Positions 18,727 through 27,520 of a stretch of 64,000 nucleotides of DNA are shown in pieces. How positions within the stretch are numbered: the stretch's first letter is position 1; each line of letters begins with the position of its first letter. A program made the translations under genes and the position numbers. The notes beneath the pieces were generated by a model. That model saw only the letters and a list, made by a program, of their open reading frames with translations. It did no database searches and was not told the DNA's origin. This stretch comes from Candidatus Enterococcus moelleringii. GTDB lineage: Bacteria; Bacillota; Bacilli; Lactobacillales; Enterococcaceae. The stretch covers positions 62,001 to 126,000 of the forward strand of contig NZ_JAFREM010000004.1 of assembly GCF_017377575.1 (NCBI RefSeq), written 5' to 3'.

Positions 18727-19710
18727 TTACCAAGCGATCGTATGAACTGGTTCGTTTAATAAGCGTAAACGTTCTTCATCCAGTTTAATTAATGTTACTG
18801 AGGCACCTGCCATATCTAGAGAAGTCATGTAGTTGCCCACTTTAGAGAATCCCACTTCGATACCGTCAGCAGCTAACAACGCTTTGACATCATTAAAGTA
18901 GATGAACAGCTCCATTAATGGTGTTGCGCCCATGCCATTGACAAACAAACCATAGCTTTCGCCTTCCTGCCAATTGTATTCGGCTTTCAGCTTGCTTACT
19001 ACCTCTTCAGCCATTTCACGAGAAGTTTTGATTTTCTCACGACGATAGCCTGGCTCACCATGAATTCCAACACCAAATTCCATCTCGTCATCGTCTAAAA
19101 CAAATCCAGGTTTACCTACTTCTGGTACAGTTGCTCCAGATAACGCGACACCAATTGTTTTAATGTCCGCTACAAGTGACTTGCCGTAGTCAGCAAGTTC
19201 GCTCACGCTCTTACCTTCTCTAGCCATCGCCCCTAAAATCTTATGAACAAGCACTGTGCCGGCAACTCCACGGCGGCCTTGCGTATAGGTACTGTCTTCT
19301 ACCGCAATATCGTCGTCAACTAAAACAGAAGCAACTTCGATATCTTCCATCTCAGCTAAATCTTTCGCCATGTCGAAATTCATCACATCGCCTGAATAAT
19401 TTTTAACAATCATCAAGGCACCTTTGCCTTTATCAGAGGCTTTGATTGCTTCGAAAATTTGATCTGGGGTTGGCGAGGTGAAGACTTGCCCGCATACAGC
19501 CGAGCTCAACATTCCATCACCGACAAATCCAGCATGGGAAGGTTCATGTCCACTGCCTCCTCCGCTGACTAAAGCAACTTGGTCAAAATCATCAGAACGA
19601 GCGACTACCAATGTTTCAGGGACTTGTACTAAATAATCAGGATAAGCGCTTACCAAACCGGCTACCATTTCATCTACAACATCTTGGGGCTGATTAATAA
19701 TCTTTTTCAA
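18727..19710 (-). CDS. dhaK: Dihydroxyacetone kinase substrate-binding subunit DhaK
   Basis: A 327-residue DhaK. His217 in GIHGEPGYRR is the residue that forms a hemiaminal with dihydroxyacetone; the GGGSGHEPSHAGFVGDG segment near residue 48 binds the substrate. The start is TTG with AAAGGAGGAG upstream, giving the normal MKKIIN N-terminus. dhaK, dhaL and dhaM form one operon that channels dihydroxyacetone (from glycerol oxidation or uptake) into glycolysis at the cost of PEP. No glycerol dehydrogenase or DhaS/DhaQ regulator gene is in the window. Confidence 0.96.
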   Translation of the reverse strand: MKKIINQPQDVVDEMVAGLVSAYPDYLVQVPETLVVARSDDFDQVALVSGGGSGHEPSHAGFVGDGMLSSAVCGQVFTSPTPDQIFEAIKASDKGKGALMIVKNYSGDVMNFDMAKDLAEMEDIEVASVLVDDDIAVEDSTYTQGRRGVAGTVLVHKILGAMAREGKSVSELADYGKSLVADIKTIGVALSGATVPEVGKPGFVLDDDEMEFGVGIHGEPGYRREKIKTSREMAEEVVSKLKAEYNWQEGESYGLFVNGMGATPLMELFIYFNDVKALLAADGIEVGFSKVGNYMTSLDMAGASVTLIKLDEERLRLLNEPVHTIAW

Positions 19711-19786
19711 TTTGACTCCTCCTTTATTTATCTTGCTTCTTTCATTCTATCACTAAGCCGATTAAACGAGAAGTTGCAAGAAACCA

Positions 19787-19804
19787 TTGAACAATATTGT
19801 GCAA
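19787..19804. promoter_or_regulatory. Candidate operator palindrome upstream of dhaK
   Basis: TTGAACAATATTGTGCAA: an 18-bp near-perfect palindrome (one symmetric pair mismatched) 77 bases before the dhaK start and just after the wal terminator. The cognate regulator is unknown. Confidence 0.4.
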
Positions 19805-19810
19805 CTGAAC

Positions 19811-19851
19811 AAAATAAGCCTATAAAATGATTTTACTCATTCTATAGGCTT
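19811..19851 (-). terminator. Terminator of the walRKHIJ operon
   Basis: Arms AAGCCTATA (19816-19824) and TATAGGCTT (19843-19851) with further pairing inside (AATGA/TCATT), followed by ATTTTG on the minus strand, 5 bases after the walJ stop. Confidence 0.7.
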
Positions 19852-19856
19852 TATCT

Positions 19857-20666
19857 TTAGATTGCGAATAATTCAGTTGAGCATTCAGGGTCGGTATCAT
19901 AAACGTTAAATTGGTAATTAACGCCTAAATCATAACGAGTCAAGGTTTCTTCCATCGTCATATGTGCCAGTTCCTTCATGTTGTTTTCTTTACTTAAATG
20001 CCCTAGGTAAATTCGTTTGGTATTATCACCGATAATATCAGTCATTACCAGCGCGCCGTCTTCATTAGACAAATGACCACGATCTCCCAAAATACGCTGC
20101 TTTAAGCTCCAAGGGTAAGGACCCATGCGCAGCATTTCCAAATCGTGATTGCTTTCCACCAAGTAGGCATCGGCATTTCGGATCGTTCCTCTTAAGTGAT
20201 CACTAGCATAACCGGTATCCGTCAACATAACAAAAGAACGACCGTCTTTGTAAAAACGATAGAATTGAGGAGCAGCAGCATCGTGAGACACTCCAAAGCT
20301 TTCGATATCCATATCGCCAAAGGTCAATACTTTGCCCATTTCGAAAACCTGTCTTTGTTCAAGAGGCACATTTCCAATCAACGTTGACATTGCCTCCCAG
20401 GTTTTTTCATTGGCATACACAGGTAATTTATATTTTCGCGCTAGAACACCCACACCATGAATATGATCACGGTGCTCATGGGTTACTAGAATAGCATCCA
20501 AATCTTCCGGCTTGCGATTCACTTCCGCCAGCAATGAGGTTATTTTCTTTCCACTCAATCCAGCATCCACTAGAACCTTCTTTTCAGCACTCTCCAGATA
20601 CAGTGAGTTTCCTGTACTGCCGCTGGCCAGAACGCTGATTTGAAAGGCGTGATTCATTTCCAACAT
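19857..20666 (-). CDS. walJ: WalJ/YycJ metallo-beta-lactamase-fold protein
   Basis: A 269-residue MBL-fold exonuclease-like protein encoded with the WalRK system. The metal motif THEHRDH is at about residues 61-67, with LASGSTGNS at the N-terminus and LVESNHDLEML further on. The ATG at 20666 (MLEMNHAF) is preferred, as GAGAGG lies upstream; a TTG extension is less likely. It is the last wal gene here. In many Firmicutes an htrA gene follows walJ; here a terminator and then dhaKLM follow instead. Confidence 0.9.
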   Translation of the reverse strand: MLEMNHAFQISVLASGSTGNSLYLESAEKKVLVDAGLSGKKITSLLAEVNRKPEDLDAILVTHEHRDHIHGVGVLARKYKLPVYANEKTWEAMSTLIGNVPLEQRQVFEMGKVLTFGDMDIESFGVSHDAAAPQFYRFYKDGRSFVMLTDTGYASDHLRGTIRNADAYLVESNHDLEMLRMGPYPWSLKQRILGDRGHLSNEDGALVMTDIIGDNTKRIYLGHLSKENNMKELAHMTMEETLTRYDLGVNYQFNVYDTDPECSTELFAI

Positions 20667-20714
20667 AAGTGATTGTCCTCTCTTTGTAAAACTGTACTTA
20701 GTATACAACCCTTT

Positions 20715-21551
20715 TTATGGATTTTCCACCTTTGGCACTAAATTATTAGAAATAACCTGGTTGCTGATGGCATTTACTTTTTCTACTTGAACAACTTTAT
20801 CTGGGTATTCAATTCGCACAAACCAAGCTGGGACATACACATTCTTTTCACCAACTTCAAGCGTACGGAAATAACCTAGATAAATTTCCTGAATGGTCGA
20901 ACCATTGGGAATATTATTGTTGATATACAGAGTATTCAAAATTTCTTTTTCCGAATACAGATTCATTTTTTCCCGCAACGGCTCGATATCCTTCAGCATG
21001 GTTTGAGTATATTTAGTGACCTTCCCTTCGGTACTGTCGACATCCAAGACAACCCTAGACGTTTCATCAATAAAGGGGATATTTTCATAAGATTGTGCTC
21101 CGACAATTTTTATTCCCTCATCATCTTTTCGTGAAATGCTTGGAACATACGTGTATTGATCTCCAGAAATAATAAACCGCGAGTCTTTCATCAAATTGTT
21201 GAAGCTTTGTTTTCTGTCATCTAAATCAAACTCATTATTGTTATAAGGGGTGTTGTTCAAAACTCTGTTGTCTACAAAAGATGAAGCATAAATATCAGGA
21301 TAAGCTGCTTCAGACAACTCCTCAAAACCAGATTGTTCAGCACTTAAATAGTAGCCTTCTAAATGTTGATCAGAAATGGTTCCCTTATAATGAATATCAT
21401 CATTTTGCAAGCGTTGTGTAATATCTTCCCTTTGATTAGAGTTAGTTACCAGACTCTGTTCGTGCTGACTGCTCCAATAGATACTGAATAAGAAAATGTT
21501 GATTCCTAAAAAGGCGATAAAGAAAATCCATTCGATTTTGCGAAAATCCAC
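20715..21551 (-). CDS. walI: WalI/YycI two-component accessory protein
   Basis: A 278-residue protein with one N-terminal transmembrane helix (residues about 8-27) and an extracytoplasmic YycI domain. With WalH it contacts the transmembrane part of WalK and modulates its kinase activity. It starts with GTG directly after the walH stop codon, with GGAGG in the end of walH, indicating coupled translation. Length and position are standard. Confidence 0.92.
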   Translation of the reverse strand: MDFRKIEWIFFIAFLGINIFLFSIYWSSQHEQSLVTNSNQREDITQRLQNDDIHYKGTISDQHLEGYYLSAEQSGFEELSEAAYPDIYASSFVDNRVLNNTPYNNNEFDLDDRKQSFNNLMKDSRFIISGDQYTYVPSISRKDDEGIKIVGAQSYENIPFIDETSRVVLDVDSTEGKVTKYTQTMLKDIEPLREKMNLYSEKEILNTLYINNNIPNGSTIQEIYLGYFRTLEVGEKNVYVPAWFVRIEYPDKVVQVEKVNAISNQVISNNLVPKVENP

Positions 21552-22877
21552 TTAGCTCGCCTCCGTTTCTACGAAGTTTATACGCAGCAACTCATCGAAC
21601 GTGCGCCATTGACCATTGTATTTTACGTACCATTCCGGGTTTAAGGCCACTACCCGGTACGCACTATTTCCACTATCTACGTCCTCCCAAGTATAGCCGA
21701 TGATATAGCTTTGAACTTGGCTGATATCTACACCTGCAGCAAGCAGCTGTTCTTCCATCCCGATGGAGCTAGGCAACACAGCTTCTTCCTCAGCCGGGAT
21801 CGGAACTTGTACCGTATCCATACTAGTTTCAATATCAACGTGACTGGCTTGATTATTTTGAGAAGGATTAATAGATACAATCATTTTCCCTTTAGAAGAT
21901 TGACTAAAAATCGGATAACCTTCCACAAAGATTCGATAGTATATCATGTTGTCTTGCTGGTCAAAGTAGCGCAAATTGCCTACTGCCGTTCCTAAACGAC
22001 TAACATAACTGAAGCTTTGGCTATATAAACTTTGATCTGCTAAATCAGTCGGCAATTCTCCAGAAAATCTCACTAAACGATTTTGCTCATCCATCGTTAA
22101 TTCCTCACGACCACTGACAAAGGACCGTGAATTCTCATCATCTTGTTCCCCTCTAGCTTGTTCCGGATCTTGGAAAAAGGCATTACGGAATAAAGAATAA
22201 GACTGAGTAGTCAAAATATAACTGTATTTTTTTAAACGAACGTCATTCTGTGTCTGCATCAAACGAGGAACCAGTTGATTTTCAAGCGTCATTGTTAAGT
22301 ATCGATCCGTATTTTGATGATAGATATCTTCAATATTTTGAAAATTAGTAGAGATCGATGCTTCATAAACTAAATGTTTCTGGTAATCCAAGAAACGAAT
22401 CTTTTGACTGTTAAAATCCAATTGTATTTTTCCAAAAGAAATCGATTCTTCATCGTTCAACCCGCTTAAATCCAAGGGAATATCAAATACCTTCACATAT
22501 TCTGCCAGGGAAAAAGTTCCCTCATAATTTAGCTCCACACCATTTGCCAGTTGGTAATAATTGGCCGACTCTTCTTCTGTGCTCGCCACTATTTCTAACT
22601 GACCATAGGTGCTTTCAGTCAAACGAGCCTGCACAGTAGCCAGTAAGTTTTCACTATTGGTTTGAAAATGACCCTCTTCTAAATCCCAAATCCCTCTTAA
22701 AGGCAAAAAGGCGTCGGTTGCCTTGGTATAGTTTTGCTCATTGCTTTGCACTTGCGTACTAGAGTCTAAACTTGGCGTACGCCCTGCTGGACTTACCCAA
22801 ATAGAATAGGTAAAAAACAAGCTTAGCAAAATTAAAAGAGCTAGGAGGGGACGCATTATTTTTCCAGATACTCTCAT
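21552..22877 (-). CDS. walH: WalH/YycH two-component accessory protein
   Basis: A 441-residue protein: short cytoplasmic N-terminus, one transmembrane helix (LLALLILLSLFFTYSIWV), then a large extracellular YycH region. The ATG at 22877 shares an ATGA overlap with the walK stop, so this start is preferred over the in-frame TTG three codons upstream. With WalI it regulates WalK at the membrane. Confidence 0.9.
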   Translation of the reverse strand: MRVSGKIMRPLLALLILLSLFFTYSIWVSPAGRTPSLDSSTQVQSNEQNYTKATDAFLPLRGIWDLEEGHFQTNSENLLATVQARLTESTYGQLEIVASTEEESANYYQLANGVELNYEGTFSLAEYVKVFDIPLDLSGLNDEESISFGKIQLDFNSQKIRFLDYQKHLVYEASISTNFQNIEDIYHQNTDRYLTMTLENQLVPRLMQTQNDVRLKKYSYILTTQSYSLFRNAFFQDPEQARGEQDDENSRSFVSGREELTMDEQNRLVRFSGELPTDLADQSLYSQSFSYVSRLGTAVGNLRYFDQQDNMIYYRIFVEGYPIFSQSSKGKMIVSINPSQNNQASHVDIETSMDTVQVPIPAEEEAVLPSSIGMEEQLLAAGVDISQVQSYIIGYTWEDVDSGNSAYRVVALNPEWYVKYNGQWRTFDELLRINFVETEAS

Positions 22878-24712
22878 TCCCACCAATCCTCCTCATAAGG
22901 TTCATAAGGTAAGGAGAAGGAGAAGGTTGAACCTTTGCCCTCAACACTTTCAACCCAAATGGATCCTTTATGGGCTTTGATTACTTCTTTGGATATAGCT
23001 AAGCCCAAGCCTGTTCCGCCTTGCTTGCGAGCCCGTGCTTTATCCACTCGGTAAAAACGTTCAAAGACTTTTTCCAAATCTTTTTTGGGAATTCCCAAAC
23101 CTTCATCTGTAATGCTCAATACGATATTATTGTGCGTTTCTAATAGATGAACTGTAATTTTCCCACCGTCTGGCGAATACTTGATGGCATTGTTCATAAT
23201 ATTATCAATCACTTGCATAATTTTATCAGTATCAATTTCTACCCATAAGTCTCGTTCAGTAAAATCACGAATAATCGTATATTTCTTGTTCTGATTGGTT
23301 ATCATCATGTCAAAGCGATCCAAGACGTAATCAACCAATTCATTGAAATTGACAAATTCCAAATCCAACTGCTGGTTGCCTGAGTCCATTCGCGAAAGGT
23401 TCAGCAGATCGTTGATCATACGAATCATCCGGTCAGTTTCCCCTAGAGTAACTTGAATAAATTCAGGAGCAACCTCCTCGTCTTGCCAAGCCCCTTCATC
23501 CAAAGCTTCTAAATAACTGCGAACACTCGTTAACGGCGTACGCAATTCATGGGAAACATTTGAAACGAATTGACGGCGTTCTTCAGCTGTCTTTTCTTGT
23601 TCGGTAACGTCATGCAAAACAACAACTAACCCGCTGATAAAACCAGACTCTCGCCGAATCATAGCAAAATCGGCTCGCAAAATCATCCGGTCTTCTTCCA
23701 GATCAGACTTTGATCGATCCAGTAATAATTCTTCCTGGGCCTCTAATAATTTCCGCAGTGTATATTCTTCTTCTAAATCTAACAGTGTTAAAATCGACTC
23801 GCCAATCGCATCTTCATTTTTTACGCCTAATAAAGATAACGCCATTTCGTTAATCGTAATGACTTTCCCACGACGGTCAGTGGCAATTACCCCATCTGTC
23901 ATGTGGGTTAGGACACTATCCAGCCGATTACGCTCGGCCTCCATAGTATCTTGCGCATCCTCAATCCGATCAGAGAGCTTGTTAAAGGTTTCAGCCAACT
24001 GACTCAGCTCGTCATGTCCATGAACCTCGACTTTGTCAGAATAATCCCCTTGGGCAATCTTGATCGCCTGTTGTCGCATTTCTTCAATTGGTTTAGTAAT
24101 TGAGCGCGCTACTAATAAAGCCACAATCATGGAAATAACTCCGGCAATTAAGGACGCCGTAAAGAAAATGATTGCGGTATCGCTTATTTCGGTATATTTT
24201 TGTTCAATATCACTTTTAACATAAAGAGCCCCGAGCACGGCTGAATCGCCTGTCGGGGACTGAATAGGTTGGACATTGATATATACCCGTTTATTACTAT
24301 CATCATCGAGCGCAACATATTGTTTCATAGAGAAATCATCAATATCGCTGTATTCGTTCTTCTTACCAACAATGGAGTCCTTACGACCCACATCATTAGT
24401 TGCCCGTACGATTCCTTTGTCATCAACCACCCACATCTCTTCAATATCTGAAGCACTGTTGTTCTCCAACAACTGTTGGATGTCTTCCCAGCTGGTATCC
24501 GTACCTTGCTTTTGCGACATAGTGGTTCCTAACGAGTTCGATAAAATGGACACCCGCTGGTTCATGTCATTGGTAAAGTTGTTGATGGTTTCTTTCTCTA
24601 ATCCGCGAATGAAGTACGCTCCGATAATTTCAATCGAGATCAATAGAATCAAGATAAACGAGAACGCAATCTTGAAGTTCACTGATTGAAAAAAACGGAC
24701 TTTATTTTTCAT
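22874..24712 (-). CDS. walK: Sensor histidine kinase WalK
   Basis: A 612-residue sensor: transmembrane helix 1 (about 10-30), extracellular Cache-like domain, helix 2 (about 178-202), HAMP, PAS (TDRRGKVITINEMA), HisKA with phospho-acceptor His388 in SHELRTP, and HATPase_c with GLGIPKKDLEKVFERFYRVDKAR and GTGLGLAI. It phosphorylates WalR to control peptidoglycan hydrolases and wall homeostasis. The AGGAG ribosome site lies in the end of walR. All catalytic boxes are present. Confidence 0.97.
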   Translation of the reverse strand: MKNKVRFFQSVNFKIAFSFILILLISIEIIGAYFIRGLEKETINNFTNDMNQRVSILSNSLGTTMSQKQGTDTSWEDIQQLLENNSASDIEEMWVVDDKGIVRATNDVGRKDSIVGKKNEYSDIDDFSMKQYVALDDDSNKRVYINVQPIQSPTGDSAVLGALYVKSDIEQKYTEISDTAIIFFTASLIAGVISMIVALLVARSITKPIEEMRQQAIKIAQGDYSDKVEVHGHDELSQLAETFNKLSDRIEDAQDTMEAERNRLDSVLTHMTDGVIATDRRGKVITINEMALSLLGVKNEDAIGESILTLLDLEEEYTLRKLLEAQEELLLDRSKSDLEEDRMILRADFAMIRRESGFISGLVVVLHDVTEQEKTAEERRQFVSNVSHELRTPLTSVRSYLEALDEGAWQDEEVAPEFIQVTLGETDRMIRMINDLLNLSRMDSGNQQLDLEFVNFNELVDYVLDRFDMMITNQNKKYTIIRDFTERDLWVEIDTDKIMQVIDNIMNNAIKYSPDGGKITVHLLETHNNIVLSITDEGLGIPKKDLEKVFERFYRVDKARARKQGGTGLGLAISKEVIKAHKGSIWVESVEGKGSTFSFSLPYEPYEEDWWE

Positions 24713-24720
24713 TTAGTTCA

Positions 24721-25425
24721 TTACTCCTGTTCAGGGTTGCGCAGGTAGTAGCCCACACCTCTTCTTGTTACTAGGTAAGTCGGGTGGCTTGGACTGTCTT
24801 CAATTTTTTCACGCAAACGGCGAACGGTTACGTCCACTGTCCGTACATCACCAAAATAATCATAGCCCCAAACTGTTTGCAGCAAGTGCTCACGAGTCAT
24901 CACTTGTCCGATGTGTTTCGCCAAGTAATGCAGCAATTCAAATTCACGGTGAGTTAATTCAATCGTGCCCCCCCGTTTGGTAACCATGTAGGCATCAGGA
25001 TGAATGGTTAAATCCCCAATCGTTAAATCCCCTTGGGTCATGTCATCTTCCTCTTTCGGTGCTTGGCCGCCACGGCGCAAATTCGCTTTTACCCGAGCAA
25101 CTAATTCCCGGTTAGAAAAAGGTTTTGTTACGTAATCATCCGCTCCTAATTCTAAACCTAGTACCTTATCAATCTCTGAATCTTTGGCAGTTACCATAAT
25201 AATTGGCATATCGTGGGTCTTACGAACTTCCCGTGCCACTTCTAACCCGTCTTTTTTCGGCAGCATTAAATCAAGTAAAATCAAATCCGGTTGGACTTCT
25301 TCAACTTTTTCCAATGCTTCTTCACCGTCATAAGCGGTAAACACCTCATAACCTTCCTTCGTTAAATTAAATTTAACGATATCTGAAATCGGCTTTTCAT
25401 CATCTACAACTAAAATTTTCTTCAC
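24721..25425 (-). CDS. walR: Response regulator WalR
   Basis: A 234-residue OmpR/PhoB-type regulator: receiver domain with phospho-acceptor Asp52 in LLDLMLP and conserved Lys in VTKPF, then a winged-helix DNA-binding domain ending with RRGVGYYL. Starts with GTG after GAGGTGA. First gene of walRKHIJ; it is usually essential in low-GC Gram-positives. Confidence 0.98.
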   Translation of the reverse strand: MKKILVVDDEKPISDIVKFNLTKEGYEVFTAYDGEEALEKVEEVQPDLILLDLMLPKKDGLEVAREVRKTHDMPIIMVTAKDSEIDKVLGLELGADDYVTKPFSNRELVARVKANLRRGGQAPKEEDDMTQGDLTIGDLTIHPDAYMVTKRGGTIELTHREFELLHYLAKHIGQVMTREHLLQTVWGYDYFGDVRTVDVTVRRLREKIEDSPSHPTYLVTRRGVGYYLRNPEQE

Positions 25426-25470
25426 TAAGAGTCACCTCAAACTTTTTCATCTAAATTTCTATGCTTCCTT

Positions 25471-25476
25471 ATTATA
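25471..25476 (-). promoter_or_regulatory. Probable -10 of the walR promoter
   Basis: TATAAT on the minus strand 46 bases before the walR start; the -35 (ATGAAA at 17-base spacing) is weak. Confidence 0.4.
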
Positions 25477-25555
25477 CCTTATTTCGAGATGTGTTTCATC
25501 CTCTCGAGGTTTTCAGTCCTTTTCTAGGCATTCATTTACGTAAAAATGAAAAAGA

Positions 25556-25622
25556 CCATAAAAAAAGAGAATGCGTATTCCATCTTCTAAACGTCCGAAG
25601 ACGCCGACAGAATACCATTCTC
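25556..25622 (-). terminator. tRNA-Lys terminator
   Basis: Arms GAGAATGCGTATTC (25567-25580) and GAATACCATTCTC (25610-25622) differ by one bulged base; inside is GTC-TTCG-GAC. A run of A at 25560-25566 gives the T tract on the minus strand. It ends the tRNA-Lys transcript before the walR promoter. Confidence 0.8.
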
Positions 25623-25639
25623 GTGGGTTTGGCACCCAA

Positions 25640-25712
<73 letters not shown>

Positions 25713-25729
25713 AAATAAGCTACTTCAAT

Positions 25730-25758
25730 ATGTTAGCACTGGCGATTTAAAAATGCAA
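25730..25758 (-). promoter_or_regulatory. tRNA-Lys promoter
   Basis: Minus strand -35 TTGCAT (25753-25758), 17-base spacer, -10 TAACAT (25730-25735), ending 18 bases before the tRNA 5' end. Confidence 0.65.
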
Positions 25759-25875
25759 GAAGAAAGATGAAAAAAATTGTTAGATAATCATGAGAATAAA
25801 CCACCTAGTTTCGATAACTACATTGTATAATCACGTTGATTTTGTTAAAATGAATGAGAAGGGAGCTAGACATAG

Positions 25876-26415
25876 ATGGAAGAAAATGCAGAACTGAAGC
25901 AATGGGCTCAGTCTTTAAAGGAAGTTCGCTTACCTCGCTGGGAAGAACTTCCGGAATTAGAATTATACATGGATCAAGTAATTACGTTGATTGACCGGTA
26001 TTTATCCCCAATTATTGAACCTGAGAAGCATCATTTGCTTTCCAGCGCCATGGTAAATAACTATGTAAAACACAAACTAGTTCCGCCACCAGTCAAAAAA
26101 CGCTACAACAAGAATCATTTAGCCTATTTAATCGCCATTACTTTGATCAAACAAGTGTTAACGATTCCAGACATCAAGCAATTGATTGTCATGCAGTTAA
26201 CGATTGATGAACCGAAAATGGCTTACAATAATTTTTGTCAAAAGCAAGAAGAATCTCTGCAGTATGTTGCAGAGTTGGTTTTAGCGGAAGAAAATACTTT
26301 TTTACCGGTTAGACAAGCTGATTATCGTTACTTGGCAGTCGAAAATGCTGTCGCGTCTTTTGCAAGCAAGCTGCTAGTGGAAAAAATCATTGAATTGGAG
26401 AAAACAGATGACTAA
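25876..26415 (+). CDS. DUF1836 domain protein
   Basis: A 179-residue soluble protein of the DUF1836 family, a putative helix-turn-helix (MerR-like) module; the conserved part is residues 40-115, with the segment SSAMVNNYVKHKLVPPPVKK followed by YNKNHLAYLI. Ligand and targets are unknown. The ribosome site GAAGGGAG precedes the ATG. Its last codons overlap the start of the degV gene, so the two are coupled and perhaps functionally linked. Confidence 0.75.
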   Translation: MEENAELKQWAQSLKEVRLPRWEELPELELYMDQVITLIDRYLSPIIEPEKHHLLSSAMVNNYVKHKLVPPPVKKRYNKNHLAYLIAITLIKQVLTIPDIKQLIVMQLTIDEPKMAYNNFCQKQEESLQYVAELVLAEENTFLPVRQADYRYLAVENAVASFASKLLVEKIIELEKTDD

Positions 26416-27265
26416 AGAAAAAATTGCAATTTTAGTAGATTCAGGAACGGATGCGCCGCAGGAAGTTGTCGATAATGCGCCGATTTTCATGGTTCCTTTA
26501 CGAATTATTTTTTCAGACAAAGAATTGCTGGACCGTATAGAGGTCAGCTCAGATAATATTTTCCCTCTATTAAAAGAAGAATTGCCAAAAACTTCTTTAC
26601 CAAACGGGGAAATGATTACGAAAGTCTTTGATGATATTAAAGGCCAAGGATTTACTCATGTAATCATTATTACGATTTCCAGCGGCCTTAGCGGAACCTT
26701 CAACGCACTGAGAGTCTTGTCGGAGGATTACGAAGGCTTAACCTTCCATGGAATCGATACAAAAAATATTGGAATAGCAGCCGGTTTCTCAGTTATCTTG
26801 GCGGCTGATTTAGTTCAGCAAGGAAAATCATTCGAGGAAGTAATTGCTGGCGTAGAGGCCTGTTTGCCAAAAACAAAAGTTTTCTTCAATGTAGATACCT
26901 TGGAGTATTTGCAACGAGGAGGACGGATTGGCTTGGTCGCTTCCCTTCTCGGCAGTGCATTGAAGTTGAAGCCGATTATTTCTTGTAACGATGACGGTAT
27001 CTATTACACTGTGGCGAAAATTCGCGGCCTGAATAAGAGCTTTGACAAGACCATCCAGATTGTGGATGATTTAATAAAAGGCCACGACCGTTTTAACCTA
27101 GCTGTCGCTCATGCGGATGCTATGGAGAATGCCATCAAGATGAAGCAGCGCTTGAAAGAAACTTTTCCAAAGGTGGAAAATATTTATTTTGGCCCTATAT
27201 CACCAGCCTTGTCAGTGCATACAGGACCAAATACAATTGGAGTAGCAGTTCAGATTTTGGATTAA
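26408..27265 (+). CDS. DegV family fatty acid-binding protein
   Basis: A 285-residue DegV (FakB-like) protein that binds a fatty acid and presents it to the FakA kinase for phosphorylation. VDSGTDAP at the N-terminus, TISSGLSGTFNA in the middle and YLQRGGRIG are the lipid-binding and family motifs. The start is the ATG at 26408, overlapping the DUF1836 gene by 8 bases, with GGAG seven bases upstream. No fakA is adjacent. A strong terminator follows. Confidence 0.9.
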   Translation: MTKEKIAILVDSGTDAPQEVVDNAPIFMVPLRIIFSDKELLDRIEVSSDNIFPLLKEELPKTSLPNGEMITKVFDDIKGQGFTHVIIITISSGLSGTFNALRVLSEDYEGLTFHGIDTKNIGIAAGFSVILAADLVQQGKSFEEVIAGVEACLPKTKVFFNVDTLEYLQRGGRIGLVASLLGSALKLKPIISCNDDGIYYTVAKIRGLNKSFDKTIQIVDDLIKGHDRFNLAVAHADAMENAIKMKQRLKETFPKVENIYFGPISPALSVHTGPNTIGVAVQILD

Positions 27266-27271
27266 ATTTGG

Positions 27272-27324
27272 AAAAATGAATGGTTCGGATGCTTTTATTA
27301 GCTTCCAAGCCATTCATTTTTTTT
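27272..27324 (+). terminator. Terminator after degV gene
   Basis: Arms AAAAATGAATGG (27272-27283) and CCATTCATTTTT (27310-27321), extra pairing inside, then T run. Confidence 0.85.
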
Positions 27325-27459
27325 GTGTCCAGTGTTTTTGTTAGTTTCAATACTCTAGACAATCAACCATCCAGTGGTAGCTTTTTACCAACAAAACTCT
27401 CCAGAATTTTCTCATAATGTTGTCTGCAAAAAATATTTTTGAAAAATTCGATTTCCCAC

Positions 27460-27487
27460 TTTACAATTAGATTTCTTGTGTTACAAT
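27460..27487 (+). promoter_or_regulatory. Promoter of the surface-protein gene
   Basis: -35 TTTACA (27460-27465), 16-base spacer, -10 TACAAT (27482-27487), about 33 bases before the ATG. The rest of the 27325-27520 gap shows only a short TGGTA/TACCA hairpin. Confidence 0.55.
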
Positions 27488-27520
27488 TATGTTACAGAAA
27501 GATTACAAGGAGTGATTAGA

